Assembly (NCBI GenBank): GCA_051892875.1
Contig: JBJFGR010000123.1
Coordinates: 1 to 7,269, forward strand
DNA: 7,269 nucleotides
DNA from: JBJFGR01 sp051892875
GTDB lineage: Bacteria; Pseudomonadota; Gammaproteobacteria; Enterobacterales; Succinivibrionaceae
Direction: 5' to 3'
The stretch's first letter is position 1. Each line of letters opens with the position of its first letter. Position numbers and translations under genes: made by a program. The notes beneath the pieces were generated by a model. That model had not been told where the DNA came from. It saw nothing but the letters and a program-made list of their open reading frames with translations, and ran no database searches. This document shows, piece by piece, positions 1 through 6,449 of this stretch.

Positions 1-314
1 GCTAGCTTTGTAAAACTATTATCTCTACATGGATTTAGAATATTGCCCATAATTTTAGTCTCTCTAAATTTTCAATATCATCAGTTATTATTTTATCAAA
101 ACATCTGATTTTTATCTTGCTTTTAACATTAAATAATAGGTGTATAAGACCTTTTATTTTTTCCATGGGAGACTCTGTAAATTAAAGAAAAATTAAAGAG
201 AACGATCGTTTATTTTTAAAAGTTTAAAATGAGATGTTTTTCACTAAAGTGTTAAAAAGTTAATACTTCAACGATTAGTTAGTCTGTTACACTTAATTAA
301 GAAACGAGAGTTAT
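1..314. other. Gene-poor AT-rich region downstream of the signalling operon
   Basis: No gene can be supported in these 314 bases. Two short open stretches exist. One is a minus-strand frame of 43 codons, from an ATG at 166 to a stop at 35-37, with no convincing ribosome binding site. The other is a plus-strand frame open from base 1 to a TGA at 106-108. Neither resembles a protein I recognise; they may be chance or the eroded edge of an older gene. The stretch also holds an imperfect direct repeat (AAATTAAAGA at 179-188 and 190-199) and a palindrome at 201-210. I see no clear intrinsic terminator for the minus-strand operon that ends at 315. The small hairpin at 242-251 (CACT/AGTG) lacks a T-run on the correct side. 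Confidence 0.6.
201..210. repeat. 10-bp perfect palindrome AACGATCGTT
   Basis: The bases AACGATCGTT read the same on both strands and are a GC-richer spot in very AT-rich surroundings. There is no room for a hairpin loop, so a protein-binding site is more plausible than an RNA structure. It lies about 105 bp past the end of the HD-GYP regulator gene and directly follows a pair of AAATTAAAGA repeats. No gene start that it would control is visible in the window. Chance is a real possibility. Confidence 0.3.
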
Positions 315-1364
315 TTAATTGCTTAATTCTTTCATTAAGATATTTAATTCGTCTTTAGCTTCTATAAAAGCATCAAAAATACATGTTTCATAATCAGTAC
401 CTCTACCTTTTTCCATAATTGCAAAGGCTTCGTCGATGGTCATTCCATCTTTATAAACGCGTTTAGCAACTAGAGCATCAAAAACATCAGCTACAGCTAA
501 TATTCTTGCGGCTAAAGGTATATTAAATCCTTTTAATCCATCTGGATATCCTAAACCATTCCATTTCTCATGGTGGTATGTTGCCATATCGTAAGCTACT
601 TGGACAAATTTTAATTCTTCTAGCTTACTAATATTTTGTTTAATAATTTCTCCTCCTGCTTTAGCATGGTTTTTCATGAGCGAATATTCTTCAGGAGTAA
701 GTTTTCCTTGTTTTTGGAGTATATAATCTGGAATAGTTATTTTTCCGATATCATGCATAGGTGCTGCTTTAAAAAGAATATCAATAAATTCATCAGTTAA
801 TTCTTTTGTATAGAAACCTTTTTTTCGAAGTTTATCAGCAATAAATTTTACATAGTAACTTGTTCTTTTTACATGTTCTCCAGTGGTACCATCACGGCTT
901 TCTATAATATTAGCAAGAGTTATTATTATATCTGTTTGTAGTTGAGAAATTTTTTGAATTTTACTTTTTACTAAAGTTTCGAGATTTTTTCGATAATCAT
1001 CTAACTCAAGTGTTCTTTGAACCCTTTTTATTAAAATTGTCGGGATAAAAGGTTTTGAGATAAAATCAACAGCTCCTTGATCAAAACAAGCTTGTTCGGT
1101 AGAATCTGTTTTGTCTGATGTTAAAAATATTACGGGTATTTTACAATAATTGATATTGGCTCGCAATTTTGCTATTACTTCTAAACCATCCATTTCAGGC
1201 ATCATTACATCAAGTAATATTAGATCTGGTTTATTATTTTCTAAATACTCAAATACTTCCTTTCCACTACTAACAGTATCAATAATATGCATGTTTTTAA
1301 GAATCTTAGTGGCTATAACAAGATTCATTCGATTGTCATCAACAATAAGAACTCTGTATTTCAT
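315..1364 (-). CDS. Response regulator with REC and HD-GYP domains, predicted cyclic-di-GMP phosphodiesterase (RpfG-like)
   Basis: This 349-residue cytoplasmic protein has the two-domain layout of RpfG-type regulators, in which phosphorylation of a receiver controls hydrolysis of cyclic-di-GMP. The REC domain (about 3-120) shows the acidic pair D9-D10, phospho-acceptor D52 in LLDVMMPEMDG, T82 and K104. A short helical linker leads to the HD-GYP domain (about 143-340). Expected metal and catalytic positions are present: H164, H204-D205 (in MHDIGK), H233, H264-H265 and D293, plus a HHEKWNGLGYP signature at 264-274, an exact GYP version. T160 occupies the place where trinuclear enzymes carry Glu, so a two-metal site is possible. 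The ATG at 1364 is preceded by AAGG about 10 nt upstream. It is the last gene of the operon, 23 bp after the hybrid kinase, which makes it the likely phosphorelay output. There is no DNA-binding domain. The family call is firm; the partner and the product (pGpG or GMP) are inferred. Confidence 0.93.
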   Translation of the reverse strand: MKYRVLIVDDNRMNLVIATKILKNMHIIDTVSSGKEVFEYLENNKPDLILLDVMMPEMDGLEVIAKLRANINYCKIPVIFLTSDKTDSTEQACFDQGAVDFISKPFIPTILIKRVQRTLELDDYRKNLETLVKSKIQKISQLQTDIIITLANIIESRDGTTGEHVKRTSYYVKFIADKLRKKGFYTKELTDEFIDILFKAAPMHDIGKITIPDYILQKQGKLTPEEYSLMKNHAKAGGEIIKQNISKLEELKFVQVAYDMATYHHEKWNGLGYPDGLKGFNIPLAARILAVADVFDALVAKRVYKDGMTIDEAFAIMEKGRGTDYETCIFDAFIEAKDELNILMKELSN

Positions 1365-1387
1365 TTTTTAGTAACCTTATGTAATTT

Positions 1388-3967
1388 TTAAAGTTTTGGT
1401 CTGTTGTTTTTTATTCTTAAATAAACTTTAGTGTATTGTTCTTTAAACTCTTTTATGTGAGCTTTAATATAGTTTAGGTCTTCATTTTTTGAGGCCATTT
1501 CCATTAAATATGCATATTCTGAAAAGTTTATGGCACCAATGGTTTTAGAAGTACTTTTTATAGTATGAGATGTAATTGCCAATCCGTCAAATACTTTGTT
1601 TTCATAATATTTTTCTAACTCTTGATAATACTCACTATAGCTTTCCAAATACACATCAAGGATTTCTTCATAGATGTCTTGCATTCCGCCACAGTATTCA
1701 GTTGCTGATTTTATATCTATATAGCAGATATCTGTAGGTGTTATTTGATCACTAAAGCCGTCATCGTATGTAGGTTGTTTCTCTGGTTGATTTTCGTTGG
1801 TGTCTTTTTTATCCTGTTGTAAATTATAATTAATTAAATCAGATGGAATATATTTTACTAAAGTTTCTTCTAAAATATTTCCATTTATAGGTTTTGTTAA
1901 GTAATTATCAAAACCAGCTTTTAGATATTCCTCTTTTGCTCCTATAATAGCATTAGCAGTAAGGGCTATAATTTTTGTATTTTTTACAAATTCCTTATAA
2001 TCTGAGAGAAGTCTTTTTATAGTCTCTATTCCATCCATAATAGGCATCATGTGGTCTAATAGTATAACATCAAAATGTTCTTTTTTTATTAATTCTATAC
2101 ATTCGAATCCACTTGAACAAGTTTTAATTTGGGTAAGGGTTTGTTGCAGTAACTTTTGGACTACTAGAATATTAATATTATTATCATCAACAATTAAAAT
2201 TTTTGCTTTTGGAGCTGTAAATAGAGGTTTATATACTTCAGTATTATTAAATTGTTGATTTAAGATTATTGATTCGGTATCAAATGTTCCTATAGGAGTG
2301 CTTTCAATAACTTCTTGCGGAATTAAAACTATAAATTTTGAGCCTTTACCATAAGTACTTTCAACGTTAATAGAACCATTCATAGCTGCCAAAAAACTTT
2401 TTGTAATAGACAATCCTAAGCCAGTTCCTTCAATAGCTCTATTAAGATTAATATCTAATCGTTCAAAAGATAGGAACAAACGTTTAATATCTTCTTGTTT
2501 AATACCTATTCCAGTATCCTCAATTTCAATATAAAGTTCAGAATCATTAGGGGTAGTTCTATATGATATATTTAACGAAACAGAACCATGATTAGTATAT
2601 TTTACAGCATTGTTTAAAATATTTATCATAATTTGCTGAACACGAATTTTATCACCAAATAAAATTGAAGGTATATTTGGGGCAATAGAAATGTTAAATT
2701 TTAAATTTTTAGCAGAAGTTTTTACTTGAATAATGGATATTACATCTCTGAATAATTCTTTAGTTTTATATTTATTATTAATTATTTCAATTTTTCCTGA
2801 CTCAACTTTTGAAAAATCAAGGATATCATTTATAATTGCTAGCAGGGAGCTACCTGCATTTTTTATATCTAAAGAATAATTTTTTATTATAGATTCGTTA
2901 GTTGACCTTAGGATTAATTCATTAAAACCTATTATTGCATTAATAGGTGTTCTTATTTCATGGGACATATTAGCTAAGAAATCGCTTTTGGCTTTATTTG
3001 CTTTTTCAGCTAGAGTTTTTGCAGTTCTTAAAAAATCACTTTCTTGAATTTTCTTTTCTTCTAATAATATATAAATAAGACCAATCATAAAAAGAATGGC
3101 TAAGAGGCCAAATACAATTTTTACTAATAATGATAAGTTATTGATATCACTTAACAGATCATCATCAGCATTTATTCTTATTAAAAAGATAAAAGGATAC
3201 TTGCTAACTTCAGCACCTACAATATAGTATTTTTGATATCTATCATTAACATATGTTGCTGTTTTTGTTTTAACATGAAGTTTTTCGATAGTTTTTCGAA
3301 TATGCTTCATCATTTTTTTATCTTGAAATAATTCACTTTGGCGTTTAGCAGCTTGGTTTAATGTTATGATATCTAAATTTTCATTATAGAGCACGCTAAA
3401 ATTTTCATTTAAATCAATAGCATTACCTAAAAATTTATCCATGGATGTAATGTTTATTATTTCATAAAGAACGTATTTGATATTTTTACCTTTAAAAACA
3501 GGAACACTCATTACAATGCCATATTTTTTAATAAACGTACTAATTTTTTCACCATGAAAACTTTCTCGAATAGATGGAAAATCTTTTAAAATGAGTTTTG
3601 GTCCATAAAGTGGTTGTCCATTAATTTTTAAGATACCTATGCGACTATTGGCATAAATTGAATCTTTTTTAAAGGTTTTTATATAATCTGAAAGTAAAAG
3701 GTTAACATCATTCTCGTATGTTGATATTATATGAGATAGCTTCTCTAATGAGTCTAACTCAGAGTCTATGGTTACTTCTATTGTTTTTGCTTGTTTATAT
3801 GCTAATAAAGATAATTGTTTTTCAGCATTTGAAATAATAAGTAATTCTAGTTTATAAAATAATAAACAAGCTATTATGATTAGCAGAAATAAAAAGAAAG
3901 AACTAATTAAGATCATCTTTTTATTTGAAAAAATCTCTGATTGATTGGCTAATGTTTTACCTTTCAT
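1388..3967 (-). CDS. Membrane-bound hybrid sensor histidine kinase (sensor-HisKA-HATPase-REC-HPt)
   Basis: This 859-residue tripartite kinase belongs to the ArcB/BarA/LuxQ class. Order of parts: short cytoplasmic tail; membrane helix about 18-38; periplasmic sensor about 39-280, which looks like a double-Cache fold (long N-terminal helix, then a strand region around MSVPVFKGKNIKYVLYEI); second helix about 281-302; coiled coil about 303-330 with no HAMP or PAS; HisKA with H336 in SHEIRTP; HATPase about 435-552 with N453, DTGIGI (484-489) and GTGLGL (514-519); REC about 589-705 with D594-D595, D638 and K692; an Asp/Gln-rich linker; and HPt about 750-850 with H801 in SHTIKST. All phosphorelay residues are intact. 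The start is taken at the ATG at 3967, with AAGGAG 9 nt upstream. A TTG at 3985 in the same frame would place that Shine-Dalgarno inside the coding region and is less likely. The gene overlaps the upstream BMP gene by 11 bp, implying coupled translation. It probably phosphorylates the HD-GYP regulator encoded next. The ligand is unknown. Confidence 0.95.
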   Translation of the reverse strand: MKGKTLANQSEIFSNKKMILISSFFLFLLIIIACLLFYKLELLIISNAEKQLSLLAYKQAKTIEVTIDSELDSLEKLSHIISTYENDVNLLLSDYIKTFKKDSIYANSRIGILKINGQPLYGPKLILKDFPSIRESFHGEKISTFIKKYGIVMSVPVFKGKNIKYVLYEIINITSMDKFLGNAIDLNENFSVLYNENLDIITLNQAAKRQSELFQDKKMMKHIRKTIEKLHVKTKTATYVNDRYQKYYIVGAEVSKYPFIFLIRINADDDLLSDINNLSLLVKIVFGLLAILFMIGLIYILLEEKKIQESDFLRTAKTLAEKANKAKSDFLANMSHEIRTPINAIIGFNELILRSTNESIIKNYSLDIKNAGSSLLAIINDILDFSKVESGKIEIINNKYKTKELFRDVISIIQVKTSAKNLKFNISIAPNIPSILFGDKIRVQQIMINILNNAVKYTNHGSVSLNISYRTTPNDSELYIEIEDTGIGIKQEDIKRLFLSFERLDINLNRAIEGTGLGLSITKSFLAAMNGSINVESTYGKGSKFIVLIPQEVIESTPIGTFDTESIILNQQFNNTEVYKPLFTAPKAKILIVDDNNINILVVQKLLQQTLTQIKTCSSGFECIELIKKEHFDVILLDHMMPIMDGIETIKRLLSDYKEFVKNTKIIALTANAIIGAKEEYLKAGFDNYLTKPINGNILEETLVKYIPSDLINYNLQQDKKDTNENQPEKQPTYDDGFSDQITPTDICYIDIKSATEYCGGMQDIYEEILDVYLESYSEYYQELEKYYENKVFDGLAITSHTIKSTSKTIGAINFSEYAYLMEMASKNEDLNYIKAHIKEFKEQYTKVYLRIKNNRPKL

Positions 3968-5054
3968 AAATATACACTCCTTCAACTAGCCAATTAAATT
4001 CCTCCAAAAGTTGGGTGTCACTTAGACGTTCACCTTCATTGCAAATTATATTGCCACTGTTATCTTTTATCAGATTTATAAAAACATCTTCGCCATTCAT
4101 AATTTTTTCTTTTTCATTTTCAACAAGTTTTTTTATATCATTTGATACAAAAGGGGCTATATCTGAAAGAGAAACAACATCTTCTTCAACACCTATCCAA
4201 TAATAATTATAGATTTTTAAATTTCCTTGGAGGTATTTTTGAAGAATGTAAAGATATGATTTATACCAATTTGCTATTACTGAGGTTATATTATTTTTTG
4301 AATAATTTTGTTGATGATGATAGCCAATAGTATATGCATTATATTTATCAGCTATCTTTATTATTGAATCACCAACATTTTGATGATAGGTTACAACATC
4401 TATATTTTTATGAGATAACAAATCTTCTGTTTTTTGTTCTTCTATAATGTTGTTATCCCATGTATTAGTAAATGAAACCCAAACTTTTATATTAGGATTT
4501 ACCTTTTTAGCCCCTATGGTAAAGGCACTAATTCCTCGGTTAACTTCTGGAATGTTATATCCAGCAATGTATCCTATTTCATTAGTTTTTGTTGTTAAAC
4601 CAGCAATAATACCTGCTAAATATCTTGGCTGATACATTCTTACAAAGTAAGAGGTAATATTTTTTTCAGAAATAGAGGCATCATTACTGACAAAGTAAAC
4701 ATCAGGGTGTTGTCTAATAGTATTTAAGGCATCATTTGTGTGACTAAAACTACTTAAAAAAATAATTTTTACGTCATTTTTTATGAGAGTTTTAATGGCT
4801 TCATTTAATTTTTTTTTATCTTTATCTATATTTTCAAAAAATTCAAATTCTAAACCTAGGGTTTCACAAGCTTTTTTTATGCCTATATAATGAGCTTTAT
4901 TCCATCCTCCATCGGTAATGGAACCTGACAGAATAATTCCAACCTTTGGTTGGGTGTTAGACTCCTTTGAACTAAAATAATCCATAGCTATAATTGCCAA
5001 AATAGCAATCACAATAGAAAATATTATTAAAACAAAGGTAAAATTAAATTTCAT
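3957..5054 (-). CDS. BMP-family periplasmic solute-binding protein, second copy
   Basis: This 365-residue protein belongs to the BMP (PnrA/TmpC-like) family of periplasmic binding proteins with a type I fold, whose characterised members bind purine nucleosides or riboflavin. A hydrophobic segment at about 5-24 should carry it to the periplasm. There is no lipobox cysteine, so it is a membrane anchor or an ordinary cleaved signal (a cut near IIA 21-23 is conceivable). The family pattern is clear: DGGWNKAH (48-55), RMYQPRYLAGIIAG (139-152), IPEVNRGISAFTIGAKKVNP (168-187), TNTW (196-199), IGYHHQQNY (243-251) and the terminal NWLVEGV (354-360). The ATG at 5054 has AAGGG 5 nt upstream, and that Shine-Dalgarno overlaps the stop of the preceding paralogue. 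The 3' end overlaps the hybrid kinase gene by 11 bp. No ABC ATPase or permease is present nearby, so a sensory role with the kinase is more likely than transport, though a permease elsewhere cannot be excluded. Confidence 0.9.
   Translation of the reverse strand: MKFNFTFVLIIFSIVIAILAIIAMDYFSSKESNTQPKVGIILSGSITDGGWNKAHYIGIKKACETLGLEFEFFENIDKDKKKLNEAIKTLIKNDVKIIFLSSFSHTNDALNTIRQHPDVYFVSNDASISEKNITSYFVRMYQPRYLAGIIAGLTTKTNEIGYIAGYNIPEVNRGISAFTIGAKKVNPNIKVWVSFTNTWDNNIIEEQKTEDLLSHKNIDVVTYHQNVGDSIIKIADKYNAYTIGYHHQQNYSKNNITSVIANWYKSYLYILQKYLQGNLKIYNYYWIGVEEDVVSLSDIAPFVSNDIKKLVENEKEKIMNGEDVFINLIKDNSGNIICNEGERLSDTQLLEEFNWLVEGVYIYER
3977..3982 (-). promoter_or_regulatory. Ribosome binding site that sets the hybrid kinase start
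   Basis: Read on the minus strand this is AAGGAG, 9 nt before the ATG at 3967 and inside the last codons of the upstream BMP gene. It decides between two in-frame starts: the TTG at 3985 lies upstream of the site, so the ATG at 3967 is the natural start. Confidence 0.8.
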
Positions 5055-5059
5055 ACAAA

Positions 5060-5064
5060 CCCTT
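5060..5064 (-). promoter_or_regulatory. Ribosome binding site overlapping the stop codon of the upstream BMP gene
   Basis: On the minus strand the bases TAAGGG combine the TAA stop of the first BMP gene (5063-5065) with an AAGGG Shine-Dalgarno 5 nt before the ATG at 5054. Ribosomes finishing the first binding protein are placed directly at the start of the second. This favours balanced synthesis of the two paralogues. Confidence 0.75.
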
Positions 5065-6166
5065 AATTTATAGTTTCAACACCATCAACATACCAGTTCA
5101 TATTATTAAGTAATTCATTATCAGGGATAGTTTCATCTATATTCACTCTTAAAACACCATTTCTATCAACAATAGGCCCGTTAAATACATCAAAATATTC
5201 ATCTAAAAATTGTTGTTTAATATCTTGTATTATTTTTATGGTTTCTTTTTTAACTATAGGACTAAGTGGAGCTATATCTACTATTCCTGAAGAAGCTCCT
5301 TTCCAATAGATATCACCCTCAAATTTGCCATTTAAACAATCAAATATTTTTTCTTCTAAATAGTTTTCCCAATGCCAAATTGGTGCTGTTAAAAAAGAGT
5401 TTTTATAATTTTCATAATTATCAAGATGGTAACCTATAGACCAGATTTTTCGTTCTTCTGCTATATCTAGAACCTTATTATTGTCTACATGCATTGTTAG
5501 TACATCAATGGCTGGTTGTTTTTCTAGAAGATGGTTTGTAGATTCAACTGTATCTTTAGCTGATTCCCAGGAATTTGTCCAAACAACATAAACAGTTGCA
5601 TTAGGATTTACTTTTTTAACACCAAGTGTAAAAGCATTAATTCCTCTATTTACTTCAGAAATAGGAAAAGCGGCAACATATCCTATTTTATTTGAAATAG
5701 TTTGTAATCCTGCTACTATTCCTGATAAATAACGCATTTGATACATTCTTCCAAAATAACTCGAAAGATTGGAGCTTGTTTGAACTCCTGCTGCTTGTAA
5801 AAAGCAGATACCAGGATGATGGGCAGATATTTCTTTAATTTTTTCTGAAAAGGCTATTGAATTTGCAACAATTACTTTGGGATTATTTTTTTGGATTTTT
5901 AGTTCTAAAAGATCTGTTAGATTCTTATCAAAGGGGGCATTTTCAATATATTCTACATCAAGGTTAAGGTTATTGGCTACAATATCCATAGATTTTCTAT
6001 GAGAAGCTCCCCAACCTCTGTCGTAACTAGAACCATTCATAAGAAAAGTAACGTGTGTTTTTTTATTTATGATTTTATCGTTATCATTTTTACCTATTTG
6101 AATTGAGAATATCCCAATAATTATAGATATAAGAAATAAAGAAATAATAATTATTAAATTTTTCAT
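5063..6166 (-). CDS. BMP-family periplasmic solute-binding protein, first copy
   Basis: This is the first gene of the operon, 367 residues from the chosen ATG. A strongly hydrophobic stretch at about 3-24 is followed by a charged region (KNDNDK). There is no lipobox cysteine and no clear Ala-x-Ala site, so a tethered protein is likely. BMP-family landmarks are DRGWGASH (49-56), GRMYQMRYLSGIVAG (139-153), FPISEVNRGINAFTLGVKKV (167-186), WTNSW (196-200), IGYHLDNY (244-251), IWHWENY (263-269), VDIAPLSP (296-303) and NWYVDGV (357-363). Relatives with known ligands bind purine nucleosides or riboflavin. It is collinear with the next gene's product, consistent with an old tandem duplication, but differs at several conserved-motif positions. 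The start is uncertain: an in-frame GTG at 6175 adds three residues and has a poor GAAAAG site that sits in a small hairpin. The ATG at 6166 has GTGA 5 nt upstream and gives a typical signal-anchor start (MKN). Confidence 0.9.
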   Translation of the reverse strand: MKNLIIIISLFLISIIIGIFSIQIGKNDNDKIINKKTHVTFLMNGSSYDRGWGASHRKSMDIVANNLNLDVEYIENAPFDKNLTDLLELKIQKNNPKVIVANSIAFSEKIKEISAHHPGICFLQAAGVQTSSNLSSYFGRMYQMRYLSGIVAGLQTISNKIGYVAAFPISEVNRGINAFTLGVKKVNPNATVYVVWTNSWESAKDTVESTNHLLEKQPAIDVLTMHVDNNKVLDIAEERKIWSIGYHLDNYENYKNSFLTAPIWHWENYLEEKIFDCLNGKFEGDIYWKGASSGIVDIAPLSPIVKKETIKIIQDIKQQFLDEYFDVFNGPIVDRNGVLRVNIDETIPDNELLNNMNWYVDGVETIN

Positions 6167-6179
6167 ATTAGTCACGTTT

Positions 6180-6192
6180 AACTTTTCAAGTT
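6180..6192 (-). promoter_or_regulatory. Small leader hairpin just before the first BMP gene
   Basis: The arms AACTT and AAGTT flank a 3-nt loop, giving a 5-bp RNA stem in the untranslated leader, 13-25 nt before the ATG at 6166. It would hide the weak GAAAAG element that would otherwise serve the GTG at 6175, which mildly supports the ATG start. It is short and AT-rich, so its stability is doubtful. Confidence 0.3.
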
Positions 6193-6227
6193 GATTTAAA
6201 GCGTTATCCCTATGATTGAATGTTTTA

Positions 6228-6259
6228 ATTATATGATGTTTATATGACTAGTATGTAAA
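6228..6259 (-). promoter_or_regulatory. Candidate promoter of the BMP-kinase-HD-GYP operon
   Basis: Read on the minus strand, a perfect -10 box TATAAT lies at 6228-6233, about 60 nt before the ATG at 6166. The best -35-like element is TTTACA at 6254-6259, one mismatch from TTGACA, but the spacer is 20 bp, longer than ideal. An overlapping TACATA gives an 18-bp spacer but matches poorly. A non-optimal -35 is compatible with an activated promoter. The call rests on position and the -10 match only. Confidence 0.4.
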
Positions 6260-6283
6260 TATTAGATTAAATATAAATAAGTT

Positions 6284-6295
6284 TATTGATCAATA
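6284..6295. repeat. 12-bp perfect palindrome TATTGATCAATA, possible operator
   Basis: This self-complementary 12-mer is centred about 33 bp upstream of the -35-like element of the minus-strand operon, where an activator might bind. It has GATC at its centre, which would also be a Dam-type methylation target if the host has such an enzyme. No regulator is identified. AT-rich palindromes arise by chance, so the functional claim is weak. Confidence 0.3.
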
Positions 6296-6332
6296 TCTCA
6301 TAATGTTTAGTAAGTTGTATTATGAGTATTTA

Positions 6333-6352
6333 AGATAGTTTTTAAGTTATCT
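6333..6352. repeat. Imperfect inverted repeat in the divergent control region
   Basis: The arms AGATA and TATCT surround a central 10 bases; as RNA the structure can extend to about eight pairs with two G-U wobbles and a TTTA loop. It lies upstream of the yciO promoter candidate, between the two divergent transcription units. It is not followed by a T-run, so it is not a terminator. It may be an operator or chance. Confidence 0.25.
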
Positions 6353-6380
6353 GTAATAGTTCAATATATTTGATGCCATA

Positions 6381-6410
6381 TTGCAAACAAAATATACTTA
6401 AGTTTACAAT
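6381..6410 (+). promoter_or_regulatory. Candidate sigma70-type promoter of yciO
   Basis: TTGCAA at 6381-6386 and TACAAT at 6405-6410 are separated by 18 bp. Each box is close to consensus. The implied start near 6417 leaves a leader of about 33 nt before the yciO ATG, a normal length. An inverted repeat CAATAT/ATATTG (6362-6383) overlaps the -35 box and could be a repressor site, though this is speculative. Confidence 0.5.
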
Positions 6411-6449
6411 GTCTAAAAAATTATTTTTATTGATATTAAGGAGTATAAA

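Noticed and set aside
1..108. Plus-strand frame open from the left edge to a TGA, possible 3' end of a gene
   Set aside because: Only 35 codons are visible, with no family-like motif; composition gives no reason to prefer it over chance.
35..166. 43-codon minus-strand open frame starting at an ATG at 166
   Set aside because: It lacks a recognisable Shine-Dalgarno site and resembles no protein family I know; in AT-rich DNA a frame of this length is not convincing.
237..258. Hairpin CACT/AGTG flanked by T5 and A5 as a terminator of the minus-strand operon
   Set aside because: On the minus strand the T-run precedes the stem rather than following it, and the stem is only four pairs with a two-base loop.
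1150..1371. Plus-strand open frame of 73 codons opposite the HD-GYP regulator
   Set aside because: It is antisense to the conserved REC domain and is explained by the codons of the real gene.
2049..2258. Plus-strand open frame opposite the kinase receiver domain
   Set aside because: It is a shadow of the conserved REC coding sequence with no independent support.
4015..4632. Three plus-strand open frames of about 60 codons opposite the second BMP gene
   Set aside because: They overlap a well-supported gene on the other strand, lack good ribosome binding sites and show no recognisable motif.
6166..6175. GTG at 6175 as the start of the first BMP gene
   Set aside because: It is possible, but the ATG at 6166 has GTGA at good spacing, and the site for the GTG is weak and lies in a small hairpin; the choice remains uncertain by three residues.
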